Shown here: piece after piece, positions 22,406 to 32,023 of the stretch
Numbering within the stretch: the first letter of the stretch is position 1
How the letters are laid out: each line of letters begins with the position of its first letter
DNA from: Simplicillium sp. C3G150-2
Taxonomy: Eukaryota > Ascomycota > Sordariomycetes > Hypocreales > Cordycipitaceae
NCBI GenBank assembly: GCA_022702485.1
Contig: JAJIYY010000004.1
Coordinates: forward strand, 2,542,001-2,606,000
Reading direction: 5' to 3'
DNA length: 64,000 nt
Translations under genes and position numbers: made by a program
The notes under the pieces: generated by a model
Databases searched by the model: none
What the model was told of the DNA's origin: nothing
Seen by the model: only the letters and a program-made list of their open reading frames with translations

Positions 22406-25400
22406 TTATCCTGATTGACTTTTGACACCCCAATCACGCAGCATATTTACCATTGCTTGGTCCCTATTTCGCGTTGCCATCCCAAGCAACGCCTCACCCC
22501 CTCCATTTGGGTATTCCATATCAGCTCCATGCTCGAGTAACAGTCGCAGGGTTGCCTTGGAGCTTTTCAATACGGCTATGGACAACGGGCTATTGCCAGC
22601 TGTGTCTTTAACATCTGTCCTGGCACCACGCTGAAGTAATAATCTAAGGATAGCCTCCGACGGGCAGACGGGGTAGCTATGCTGCTTAGCTTTACCACCC
22701 GTAATAAGTCGAATAACTATGTTGGGAGAACTGGTATTCTTTTTTATTCCGGGGTAATAGTTATCTTCAGTGTTCATGACTGCCAGTAATAGAGGTGTCT
22801 GGCCGGCTGCATCTCTCACGTCTAGCGCAATGCCTCTTTCAAGTAAAGTGTCAACCAGGGTAACATACTTGGCTCTGATAGCTTCGAACAGTAATAAGTA
22901 GCCACAGCCATTTAAGGTAATATCAGCTCCAAATTGAAGCAATACTTTGGCTGACAAAAAGGCACTGTTGCGTGCTGCGTAGCTAAGAGCTGTGTTGCCA
23001 GCATTGTCTTGCTCATTGACTTTTGCCCCCTTCTCGAGAAGTAACTCGGTGAGACTTGGTATATTACTCCGTATAGCATCCCAGAGTGGTGTTTCGCCAA
23101 TTTTGTTCTTGCGGCTGGGTTCAGCACCCGAGTCAAGCAATAATTTTGCCAGTGCGTACTTCCCATGACCTGCAGCATACCTTAGAGATGTAATACCATC
23201 TTTGTCTGCTGCGTCAACTATAGCTCCATTCTCAAGAAGCAGCTGAGCAACTGCTATACGGTTATGTTTAACCGAAACCAATAATGGTGTTTGGAGGTTT
23301 AGGTCTGTGTATTCAATGATACGGCCGTTAGGCAACAATAGCTGTACAATAGTTGTATGACCCCTCTCTGAGGCCCAATGCAGCGCAGTAGACCCAAACA
23401 CATCCGTAGCCTCTGAAAATGCACCATGCGAGAGTAATAACTTTACAATATCTGTATGTCCTGCTTCTGCTGCCCATGACAATGCAGTTCGGTTGAACTT
23501 GCGATCTGTTGCATCGATATTTATCTTTCGTTGGAGTAAATACTTGACAAGTACAGAGACACCAACGTACGAGACCACAACTAAAACTGGATTACTCATA
23601 GTCCAATTCGCCTTTGTTGCATCACAGCCGATCCCATACCATAATGGAAAGACTTTTTGGTTTGGGTCAAATATGTTTATAACCTTGGGCAAAATAGCAC
23701 TGTCCTCAGCAGTATAGCTATTTCGGAAATGTTTGACCCAGTTTTTGGCACAGTACTCAAGCATCGCAAATCTGCTGTTTGCAGTTGAAACTTGCTCTGA
23801 AACAATAGTCCTAACATGTTCATATCTGCGAGCCTTTGGTGTCTCTTTGTCATCGTTCAAAAGGCTTAGATAAAACACACATGCCTCTGCTAGAACTGTG
23901 TGCGCCTGGCTCATGGTAATTGAATGTTGCCATTGTTGATTCGATTCCAGAACTAATGGTGATATGTCTGCGACAAGAAACTCGCGGACAGTTTGGTGTA
24001 GAAAGAATACGCATCCTTGATACACCGAGACTGCCAGTCCGCACCATGACCTGAGACGCAGCTTAAAATCCTCTGCTTCTTCCAAGTCCAAGTCTGAAAT
24101 GGACTTCACCTCACAACCCGAAGCAACTGCGATATTCATTTCCACGAGCGTAAGAGGACGGCTCGCAGCCAATATAATGCAAAGAACTTTTCGTACCATC
24201 GGATCGTTTTTGGATTTTTCGAGTAATTTTTGATATGCCTCACTGATACTCTTGGGGAGTGTTGAAATAAGAGCATCGATACCCTTTTCGGTTCTTTTGA
24301 AACCCTCCTTTTCTAGGTGATCAAAAACTAGATAAACCCATAGATATGTACGATTTTTAATACTATGCAGCTTTTTTTCCAAATATCGCTTAAGGTTGGG
24401 AGAAAGCTGACCAGCTTGTGAATTACCATCATTCTTTGTTGGCAGTTGATTGACCCGATAAGTGATAACATGGTCAACTTCGCGGCTTATTGCTTCCGAC
24501 TCTTCTTCTCCAGGAATACGAATACTCGGGAAGGAATCCAGTTGATCTCGAAACCGAAATAGAATATGCTCATATGGGCGGCATGTTAATAGGTACTTTG
24601 GCCCAGTACTGCCAGTCGTAGCGTCTGAAGACTGTTTTCTTATGTTACGGATTAAATTATTCAAATCCCACTCTGCACATTCGTCCAGAGCGTCCAGAAC
24701 AAAGATTACTGGTGTAAGCCGCTGATCGCTCAAGATACTCCGTAACACGAGCCAAAGCGATTCTGTCGCGCGAGTAAGTTTATCACCGTTCATACGGTAG
24801 TAAGGAAGGGCATGGTCAATCATCAGCGGTTGTTGAGTAAATAGTTGATGAATTATTGCGCAGAGAGCCTGGGACACTGAATCTTGGTCCCTATCCTTAA
24901 AGAAAAAGTAGCAAATGGTAGACGATCGCGGCAGAGCATAGTCGACCAAATATTTGGCGAGCACCGATTTACCACAACCTGGGTCTGCAGTAACCAGCAA
25001 TGTACCGGAATTGCTTGTTAACCACTTTTTAAAATTATGATGTTGAAGAAACCACAGACATGTGTGTTCTACTCTCTCTTCCACCCGTTCTTTGTACCAC
25101 TCGTACGTCGCACCGTGGGTGTCGTTGGTAAGACGGAAAAGCTGGTGGCACTTGTTGCGTTCTTCGACCGACTGTCTTGGAGCTTGCCGGGCTTTTCTTG
25201 CTTGTATTTGCTTTCTTTGCTTTTCTGGTCCGGTTTCATTATTATTATCAACTCTTTTTGTGGGAACGCACCCAAGTAGGTCTTTCGCATACGCCGCAGC
25301 TGCCATAGCGGCGTATCCTTGCCATTCTTTGTTCTTGTGCGAATCTGAATAGTCACAAATTCCACGGATAACCAGACATGGGAAGTGATTCATTAACCCA

Positions 25401-26203
25401 GCAGCTTCCATTTCGAAGCATAGTACATCTCTTTCTGCGACGAGTTTATCTCTAACATGGGCGTCTTTCATCAGTTGATTGCCTGAAGCAATTAGGCCAT
25501 AATGTATAGCCGGGTTGAGCTCATGCATAGATCTTTGGCTTCGAGTGACTAATTCTGATACATGATTACCACATTGCATTAAACAATTGGTGTCGTTGGT
25601 ATCAAGGTGCACAACCCCGGGTAGATATAGTCTATCACAACTAGAATCCGGTCGACTATACTTCGGGGATAGCCTTGGTCTCGTTTGTAGGATTTTGTTA
25701 ATCTGCATATCAAAATTGTGGCCATCGCTCTCATAGCGCCCAGCAAGGACTGCTACAGCAGTCATCAGGATGCTGGGAGGTTGGTTTAGGTGCCCAGTTA
25801 TCTTGAATTGCTGATTTTGGATAGTCTTGCCGAAATCGTACTGGAACACGCCGCTGTTTCCATCTTGTAGAGCGCTGACTACCACGTCACCGAGTCGAAT
25901 GTCGTGCTTCGGGCTTGGTACGCCACCTCCAATGCCGACCATAAGACCAATACTAACATTGATGAAGCTACTCATCATGTCCCTAGAGACACGTGTAGCC
26001 GACGAGATTCCGTACTCTCCGTGGGGCAGTGTAGCAATCACAACATTGTGGTCTCCTATCCTGCCTCTGGTATATGCATTGTTGTCGTTAGGGGCTACCA
26101 CATAGCCGTCGTGATGTTCCTCGTCCAAAAATGCCCTCGCTGCGACGTATTCGGGGCGTACAGCGCAGATCCAGCCAACTGTGTAGCTCTCGGCTTGGGG
26201 CAT
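22406..26203 (-). CDS. NLR-type receptor: nucleoside phosphorylase-NACHT-ankyrin
   Basis: Intronless 1265-residue STAND protein. Residues about 5-310 are a PNP_UDP_1 nucleoside-phosphorylase-like domain (GWICAVRPEYVAARA, GIGGGVPS, LGDVVVS, FEMEAAGL, RGICDYSDSHKN). Residues about 380-560 are a NACHT NTPase: P-loop TADPGCGKS near 408, Walker B VIFVLDALDECAE near 500, then TCRPYEHI. A winged-helix-like segment follows (VLCIILAASRPLTLVEMN, about 670). Residues about 885-1262 hold about 11 ankyrin repeats; one near 1150 carries an insertion of about 35 residues. In fungi such proteins belong to the NLR repertoire linked to allorecognition, heterokaryon incompatibility and xenorecognition; the PNP domain would be the effector and the ankyrins the sensor. 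It looks AT-richer than its neighbours and is divergent from the deaminase gene at 26802. Architecture is certain; role is by family. Confidence 0.95.
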   Translation of the reverse strand: MPQAESYTVGWICAVRPEYVAARAFLDEEHHDGYVVAPNDNNAYTRGRIGDHNVVIATLPHGEYGISSATRVSRDMMSSFINVSIGLMVGIGGGVPSPKHDIRLGDVVVSALQDGNSGVFQYDFGKTIQNQQFKITGHLNQPPSILMTAVAVLAGRYESDGHNFDMQINKILQTRPRLSPKYSRPDSSCDRLYLPGVVHLDTNDTNCLMQCGNHVSELVTRSQRSMHELNPAIHYGLIASGNQLMKDAHVRDKLVAERDVLCFEMEAAGLMNHFPCLVIRGICDYSDSHKNKEWQGYAAMAAAAYAKDLLGCVPTKRVDNNNETGPEKQRKQIQARKARQAPRQSVEERNKCHQLFRLTNDTHGATYEWYKERVEERVEHTCLWFLQHHNFKKWLTSNSGTLLVTADPGCGKSVLAKYLVDYALPRSSTICYFFFKDRDQDSVSQALCAIIHQLFTQQPLMIDHALPYYRMNGDKLTRATESLWLVLRSILSDQRLTPVIFVLDALDECAEWDLNNLIRNIRKQSSDATTGSTGPKYLLTCRPYEHILFRFRDQLDSFPSIRIPGEEESEAISREVDHVITYRVNQLPTKNDGNSQAGQLSPNLKRYLEKKLHSIKNRTYLWVYLVFDHLEKEGFKRTEKGIDALISTLPKSISEAYQKLLEKSKNDPMVRKVLCIILAASRPLTLVEMNIAVASGCEVKSISDLDLEEAEDFKLRLRSWCGLAVSVYQGCVFFLHQTVREFLVADISPLVLESNQQWQHSITMSQAHTVLAEACVFYLSLLNDDKETPKARRYEHVRTIVSEQVSTANSRFAMLEYCAKNWVKHFRNSYTAEDSAILPKVINIFDPNQKVFPLWYGIGCDATKANWTMSNPVLVVVSYVGVSVLVKYLLQRKINIDATDRKFNRTALSWAAEAGHTDIVKLLLSHGAFSEATDVFGSTALHWASERGHTTIVQLLLPNGRIIEYTDLNLQTPLLVSVKHNRIAVAQLLLENGAIVDAADKDGITSLRYAAGHGKYALAKLLLDSGAEPSRKNKIGETPLWDAIRSNIPSLTELLLEKGAKVNEQDNAGNTALSYAARNSAFLSAKVLLQFGADITLNGCGYLLLFEAIRAKYVTLVDTLLERGIALDVRDAAGQTPLLLAVMNTEDNYYPGIKKNTSSPNIVIRLITGGKAKQHSYPVCPSEAILRLLLQRGARTDVKDTAGNSPLSIAVLKSSKATLRLLLEHGADMEYPNGGGEALLGMATRNRDQAMVNMLRDWGVKSQSG

Positions 26204-26801
26204 TCTGGAGTGAATACTGGCAGCGAAGGTCGCATACCGGACTGGTTAAGACGTATGTTGAATGCTGCAACGTGGATGCTGTCCGATTCGTAACTGTTAT
26301 TGAATCTCAGCGGCATTCTAGGTGTAGATTTGCGGGGTCAAAAGTGAGGCTGCGGCGTAGAAGTCTTCAGTTGCAGATCAATGTCGTAGCCCTAGATTAG
26401 GTCATTGCATAAACAGAATCACACGTAATTGGCTATAAGGAGTTTTTCACTGCCTTGGATATCGTCATAAGAAAAAGAAAAGAGCCCAGAGATACTTATT
26501 AGCTTGGTTGAATACTATAGTAGCCTCAAAATAATACGCGAGATGACCAGTTGCAAAAATCTCATCAGTGCTGAAGTGCCTTACGCAATAGGCATACAAT
26601 ACTTACCAAGAGACTCTCCTAAAACACGTTGTGCTTCCCCGCGCAAGCCACCAAGCAGTGTTCGAAAAGTCGCATACTTAGGTACCAAGGCAGCCCGACA
26701 TTACATTGGGCACAAAGACTCCATTGGCTTTTCCCAACACTGAGATTTAACTCACCACAAGCACTACAGAAGTCTTCTTCTTTTTTGTTTGAAATTTTAG
26801 G
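26204..26801. promoter_or_regulatory. Divergent promoter between NLR and deaminase genes
   Basis: 598 bp between the starts of the leftward NLR and the rightward deaminase-like gene. The end just before 26802 (TTTTTTGTTTGAAATTTTAG) resembles a splice acceptor, so a non-coding 5' exon or an extra coding exon (open frame 26504-26743 has no stop until 26741) is possible. No clear TATA box. Confidence 0.5.
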
Positions 26802-28224
26802 ATGGCTATACTAACAGTTCCGGCCGGGCCACGTTCCACACTACAAGTAACTCTTGATGAGTGCAGAGCTTCGAATACGGCTTTGCAAAGGATTTTGGAA
26901 ATTACTTCCACAAAGCTGTATCCGAGGCTTGCACTTTTTGAGAAGCTCGCCACATACAAAGGTAAGCCCGAACGCAGAGCAGCCTCTCGGCAGGGAGCCG
27001 TTGAAGCACGTCGAGCGTTTCTGGATTCATTTGCTTATATTTGTGACGTCGAGAGAGGCGGAGGAACGGTAACTGCCACAGGACTTCAAAAACTACCACA
27101 CAGCCACACTCTCTGGTTGGCAGGAAATGAAGGAATACGCAGCGATGTGAAGAAATATGCTGACCAAATTCTGTCAATTCTCCATCACTGGAGGCCGGAG
27201 GGCCAGAAGGAGGTTGAACGCCGTATTTTCAATCTGGTGGTGGATAAATGCAGCCCTCGACTTAAATGTTATGAAGAGAAATGCGCAAGCATGCAAGGAA
27301 CTGTAGGATGCAGTTGAGAGAAGAACTCCAACAGGACGAAACTGGAACTGGTAGATGCTATGTAGATTTCCGAGAGATCTGCGCTAACCGATGGAAGTGT
27401 CGCGTCTTCGAAGAAAGTTATACAAGCTTTCTGAGCCATCGCAAAACACAACGCTCGGCGATATCGTCGATTTTTGCTACGATTTGCGAGAACCCGAGTA
27501 TGACGAAATTAAGCAGCGGTCAAAGCAACCACTAGACGATTACGAAAGGCTGGCGCATTTTATCTGGCGCCTCGGTGCAACCCGCTCGGCTGTCCTCGCC
27601 ATTATTCAAGGAGTAAAAGAGGTGCCTGAGCTTCGCAAAATAGGCTGCATCCGAACGCTTGATGAGCCTGCCGTGCGCGAAATAAAGTTGGATCAGCGGG
27701 ACTTGAGCCCCTACGAGATTGTTCGAGGAATATGTGTGGAAAGCAATCACAAAAACCCCGTTCAAACAAACAAGGCATTGCACAAGGTTGTAGACCTAGA
27801 TCTGCCCTCCTTGTCAGACTCTATGCGCAGATCATTGGTTCCTCGAAAAAAGCCAATCATCACGAGAGTACACGCGGAGTTACAGATTGCGGACAAGTTC
27901 AGCAGAGACCGGCGGCGGATGGCTTTCGTGGGTGATGACAAGTACATTGGATGCAGCAAGCCGGCATGTTACTTTTGCTTCAACTGGCTTAGCCTCCATC
28001 ATCATACTTATGTGCGTCCAGCCACGCACAACAAGATTATTGTTGGTTGTCGCGGACCGGACAATGATGTCAACAACTCTGGAGCAGCCGTTTTGACGGA
28101 CATGTACCGCAAGCTATGTACTCGGTTGGGAGATGATATACTTGAACATCTATTGAATTTAGAACAAGGATCTTCTCACACTGCCTTTCAGTACCAGTCA
28201 ACAGAAGGTTCGATTCATACTTAG
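26802..28224 (+). CDS. OTT_1508-like deaminase-fold protein, possibly frameshifted
   Basis: The C-terminal part carries a cytidine-deaminase-like zinc site: HAE at 27871-27879 and PxCxxC (CSKPACYFC) at 27952-27978, the pattern of the OTT_1508-like deaminases found in many fungi and related to bacterial polymorphic-toxin deaminases. The N-terminal part (26802-27281) is a helical region typical of these fungal proteins (AFLDSFAYICD, LWLAGNEG). Three frames are used. Frame 1 ends with a stop at 27317. Frame 2 (from 27281) joins frame 3 through a clean 47-bp intron (27351-27397, branch CTAAC). The step from frame 1 to frame 2 at the AAA of 27279-27281 has no intron and looks like a one-base loss. 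Alternatively one 115-bp intron (27303-27417, weak donor GTAGGA) links frames 1 and 3 in phase and skips frame 2. Target nucleic acid or nucleotide is unknown. Confidence 0.8.
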
Positions 28225-28658
28225 GACAAAAGCAAATGCTCAGAGCGTGTACAAGACAGACAGAGCGACAGCGACAGCACAACAGGGAAAATGCAGCAGA
28301 AGACTTTCAATTAGGAACAGTAGTTTTTGTACACTTCTTATCAATACACATACAATATGTAATAAATATAATGTGGCAGGGCTGCAAATTGTGAGGCCGT
28401 CGCCCACGCTGTGTCGTCGCATCGGCCCCTCCCCCGCGCTCTTCCAACAGCGCCTCTCCATCACCAAACTCCACCATTTAACAGCATCCTTTCAACATCA
28501 ACGCTTCTTTGTCACCCAGCATCTTCCCGCCCACAAAGAAATTGAATCCAAGATCCAACAATGACCATTGACTGAGATGCCTTGAATTCACTCGACAGGG
28601 CACCCCCGCCCCGCCTTTTCTTTGTATGACCCAGCCATCCATTCACCCTCAAAGCACA
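28225..28658. other. Intergenic: promoter of ASXH-domain gene
   Basis: 3' flank of the deaminase gene (AT-rich near 28340-28370, with AATAAA-like signals) and promoter of the next gene with a pyrimidine-rich patch at 28400-28520. No RNA gene seen. Confidence 0.45.
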
Positions 28659-29323
28659 ATGTCCCAACGCGCAACGCGGTCGCGCAGCAAAAAGAATAAA
28701 GACGAGCCATCGCCATCTCCTTCAAACGAAGTCGACCTCGTCAAATTAAACATTGAACAAGAATCTCCTCCATCTACATCACTCCCATCACAATCAGAGA
28801 CAGGCATGGCCGCCAAACGCAGAGCACCAGCCAAGACAGCTCCCAAAAAAGCACCCCGAAAGTCCAAATGGACCGCTGAACGAATCCTCTCTAATCCAAG
28901 ATCACCGCTAGCACGAGCAAACCTGCGCGTAAGTTGACTCACTTTTATCACATTATCCCCTACTAACGGCCACAGAACCTCCTCTGCGACCCCGCCGTAT
29001 GGCAACTACTAGACAAAGCAGACCAAGATGCAATCGTCGCCCAATTCCCTGCTGGAACTACACATCTCACGCAGACTGAAGATGGAAGTAGTCGGCCGAA
29101 TTTCTCGTCACTTAGGAATGACGATAGCTTTCGACACGACTGTGCGGCGTATACGCAGAATCTGGGCCGGGGGGCTCATGATCCGGAGTGGTTGGAGAGT
29201 GCGTGGGCGGCAAATGAGATGAGGAACATGGGGGAGTTTGAAGAGTTTCTGGCGAACAAGTTTAAGGAGGATTGGGGGGTTGAGATGCCGGGGTGGGAGG
29301 TTGAGGTTGATGAGGAGGCTTGA
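28659..29323 (+). CDS. ASXH (Asx homology) domain protein
   Basis: Two exons (28659-28928 and 28976-29323, intron 47 bp) give 205 residues; an in-frame ATG at 28626 is a possible earlier start. Residues 1-70 are a basic Ser/Pro/Lys-rich tail (TRSRSKKNK, KRRAPAKTAPKKAPRKS), fitting a nuclear protein. Residues about 72-195 match the fungal ASXH domain: KWTAERILSNPRSPLARANL, VWQLLDKADQDAIVAQFP, SRPNFSSLRNDDSFRHDCAA, HDPEWLESAWAANEMRNMGE, FKEDWGVEMP. In animals ASX/ASXL proteins use this region as cofactor of the BAP1/Calypso deubiquitinase on chromatin; a similar chromatin role in fungi is inference. The splice is required to join the two halves of the domain. Confidence 0.85.
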
Positions 29324-29617
29324 CTACCCGGGACATGATGGTGTTGAGACGATTAAATTTGCAGCTCTTTCAACGCTGTGGAAAATAACTAGTACATAGA
29401 TTTCAAATACAAAAACCATTCAGGCGATATAATAATTTCTTCCAAGTAACCAGCAGGTAGTCGTTGATATTGATGGTGAACGATGTCATGTTGGAAGATG
29501 TGGAGCCGTTGATGAATCAACTTTCTTTTCACTTTTTCACTCACCATCTCCAACATCATTCTGAGTCAACAACATTCGTCCGGTCACAACTGCACAATTA
29601 ATCAAAAAGCAGTTAAA

Positions 29618-30725
29618 ATGGCGCCGACGAATACAGCCCACGGGCGCTCACACAGTCTGCTTCTGCTCCAAAAATTGCTCAACCTCCGCGACTCCGCCAG
29701 CCCTCTCACTCTCGTCCTCGATACACTTGAGCAGACATCACGACCACTCGTCAACGAATTCATAACCCGAGCAAAGGTATTTTTCTCTCTCACACCTTGA
29801 TAAAACGTCATGCTGACCGTTGCAGATCGCCAAAACAAAAGTCATATTCCTCTCCTTCGCTACCCTACGCAAGCCCCCCAATGTCGACGTCTTCATCAAA
29901 GGCGCCGGCCGAGATTTCCGCCTCATCCAAAAAGAGCTACTCTCACACTATCCCAAATTCGACCCTTCCACCACTTCCAAATCCTCACAAAGTACGTTTC
30001 TCTGCTCTCAGTCACATCTACTCAGGACTAACACCACCCCCGCAGAAGCAGTAGTCATCATCGACTCCGTCAACAACCTCGCCTCCTCCGTGCCCCAATC
30101 CCTCGCCAGCTTCCTCTCCAGCATCTTGACTCCCACCATCTCCATCATCGCAACCTACCACACCGACGTGCCCGTCATTTTGCCTCTGACATTCACCGAA
30201 TACGAACCCCACCCCTTCACCATCTTGTGTCATCTCGCCACAGCCATCCTGCGCCTCTCCAGCCTGCAACAAGAAATTGAGCGCCAAAAGGCACGCAACA
30301 GAGCCCTCGTCGAGCCGGAATGGGGTCTGAAAGAAGAGCGAGAGGGTGCTATTATTGGTCTCAAGAGTAAAACGAAGCCAGAGGATGATGGGCTGGTGAT
30401 TGGGATGGAGCTACGCAGGAGGAGTGGACGAACAGTCTCAGAAAAGTTTATTCTGTATTCTGGAAGTGAGGGACCTGGCAAGACGTGTTTGTTGAGTGAT
30501 CACCCGACGTTTGTGGCGCCGGATGTCTACGTGGAGGGCGGGGAGGATGAAGAGCCGGAGAGTACGTTTAATTTGGGGCTGACGGAGAAGCAGAGACGGG
30601 ATCGGGAGGGGATTGTGTTGCCGTATTTTGATGCGCAGACGGATATTGGGGCGGGAGAGGGTGGGAGGATTCTGTATGAGATGGGGAGGGAGGATGACTT
30701 TGATGATGAGGAGGATGAAATCTAA
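29618..30725 (+). CDS. ELP5: Elongator subunit Elp5 (Iki1)
   Basis: Three exons (29618-29776, 29826-29991, 30046-30725) give 334 residues, near the usual size. Elp5 forms the Elp4-5-6 RecA-fold ring of Elongator, which makes the cm5/mcm5 side chain of wobble uridine 34 in cytosolic tRNAs. Family features seen: HSLLLLQKLLNLRDSASPLTLVLDTLEQTSRPLVNEF at the start, VIFLSFATLRKPPNVD, VVIIDSVNNLAS (Walker-B-like strand), LTPTISIIATYHTDVPV, and the acidic end with NLGLTEKQRRDREGIVLPYFDAQ, which is highly typical. Intron 2 (54 bp) has no stop and a length divisible by three, so its retention would add 18 residues in frame. Good start context. Confidence 0.9.
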
Positions 30726-31103
30726 CGGCAGATACCAATCAATTCAAAAAGAAATATTGCACTACAATAAGGTTGACTATCAAATGAATCAAGTCAAATT
30801 TAAATCCTTTTTCTAAGAAGACTGGTGTTTTTAATTATTACTTGCTGTGTATTGTTGAAACGTGTACAGTGTCTATATGTGTCGTCTGTCGGCCGTTGGG
30901 CTCCGCTAGAGCCACGTCGACTAATCACCCCTGTCTGTCTGTCTGTACCAACACCACTTCTTTCATCCACCTCGTCGCCATCCACCCCAACCTTAGCCTC
31001 CAACCTCCAACCACACCAATTGACTGTCGCTGCCAGCTTAACAATACTTAAACACTCCTACCCAACTCCCTGAAGCAGCGCAACATATTCAGCAACCGTC
31101 ATC
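30726..31103. other. Intergenic: ELP5 3' flank and SEC22 promoter
   Basis: AT-rich 3' flank up to about 30850, then a pyrimidine-rich segment (CTGTCTGTCTGT near 30930) ahead of SEC22. No other feature recognised. Confidence 0.45.
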
Positions 31104-31808
31104 ATGATCAAATCCACCCAAATATCCCGTCTTGACGGTACGCCACCACCTCCCCCTTCCATCATCATCATGTTAACCGCTAACCCCCCCCTAGGCCTCA
31201 TGCTATGCGCCTCCGCCGACGACTCCCAAACCGAATCCTCCCTCTCCGAAGTCAAGCAACAAGTCCGCCAAGTCCTCCGCAAGCTCACCCCCAACTCGGA
31301 GCCCCAAGCCTCCATCGAATCCTCCTCCTTCACAATCCACTACCTCATCGACTCCCACATCGTCTTCCTCTGCATCTGCGACCGCTCTTTTCCCCGCAAA
31401 CTCGCATTCACCTACCTCGCCGACCTTTCGCGCGAATTCACAACCACCCACCCTGCGTCCCAGGTCCACGAGCCCACGCTGCGCCCCTATGCCTTTATGG
31501 AATTCGACAACTTCATCTCCAAGAGCCGCACGACGTATTCTGATGCACGCGCGGCGCAGAACATGGATAAGCTGAATGATGAGCTGCGGGACGTAACAAA
31601 GGTCATGACCAAGAACATTGAGGATTTGCTGTACCGTGGTGATAACTTGGAAAGAATGGGCGAGATTAGTTCACGACTCAGAGACGACAGCAAGAAATAC
31701 AGGAGGGCGGCGGTGCGCATTAACTGGGAGTTGCTGTTGAAGCAGTATGGGCCTTTTGCAGCGCTGGGGTTCATTTTCTTGATGTTTATTTACTTTCGTT
31801 TCTTTTAA
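31104..31808 (+). CDS. SEC22: R-SNARE Sec22
   Basis: Two exons (31104-31137 and 31195-31808) give 215 residues, matching Sec22. It is the R-SNARE of ER-Golgi vesicles and also works in retrograde fusion at the ER. Seen: N-terminal longin domain starting MIKSTQISRLDG-LMLCASADD, TIHYLIDSHIVFLCICDRSFPRKLAF, EFDNFISKSRTTYSDARAAQNM; SNARE helix about residues 130-190 with the zero-layer arginine in ...IEDLLYRGDNLERMGE..; and a C-terminal anchor helix (FAALGFIFLMFIYFRFF). The 57-bp intron has no stop and is a multiple of three, so unspliced RNA would encode a Pro-rich 19-residue insert in the longin domain; splicing restores the family sequence. Confidence 0.95.
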   Translation: MIKSTQISRLDGTPPPPPSIIIMLTANPPLGLMLCASADDSQTESSLSEVKQQVRQVLRKLTPNSEPQASIESSSFTIHYLIDSHIVFLCICDRSFPRKLAFTYLADLSREFTTTHPASQVHEPTLRPYAFMEFDNFISKSRTTYSDARAAQNMDKLNDELRDVTKVMTKNIEDLLYRGDNLERMGEISSRLRDDSKKYRRAAVRINWELLLKQYGPFAALGFIFLMFIYFRFF

Positions 31809-32023
31809 CCTTTTAACCGTACCTAGACTGTACATTAATACACAACCCTACATACATGCAACACTCACATGCACGCACATTCAAAGGCCTCAATTTGAAG
31901 AATAACAAGTGACATCACAACCAAGCGATATCAATGAAGAGTAAACAGTGGTATCATTATCATAACTAAACAAACCAACTCCAAGCTCCAAGCAATGCAA
32001 TCATAAAAAACACTCCGGCTCTG

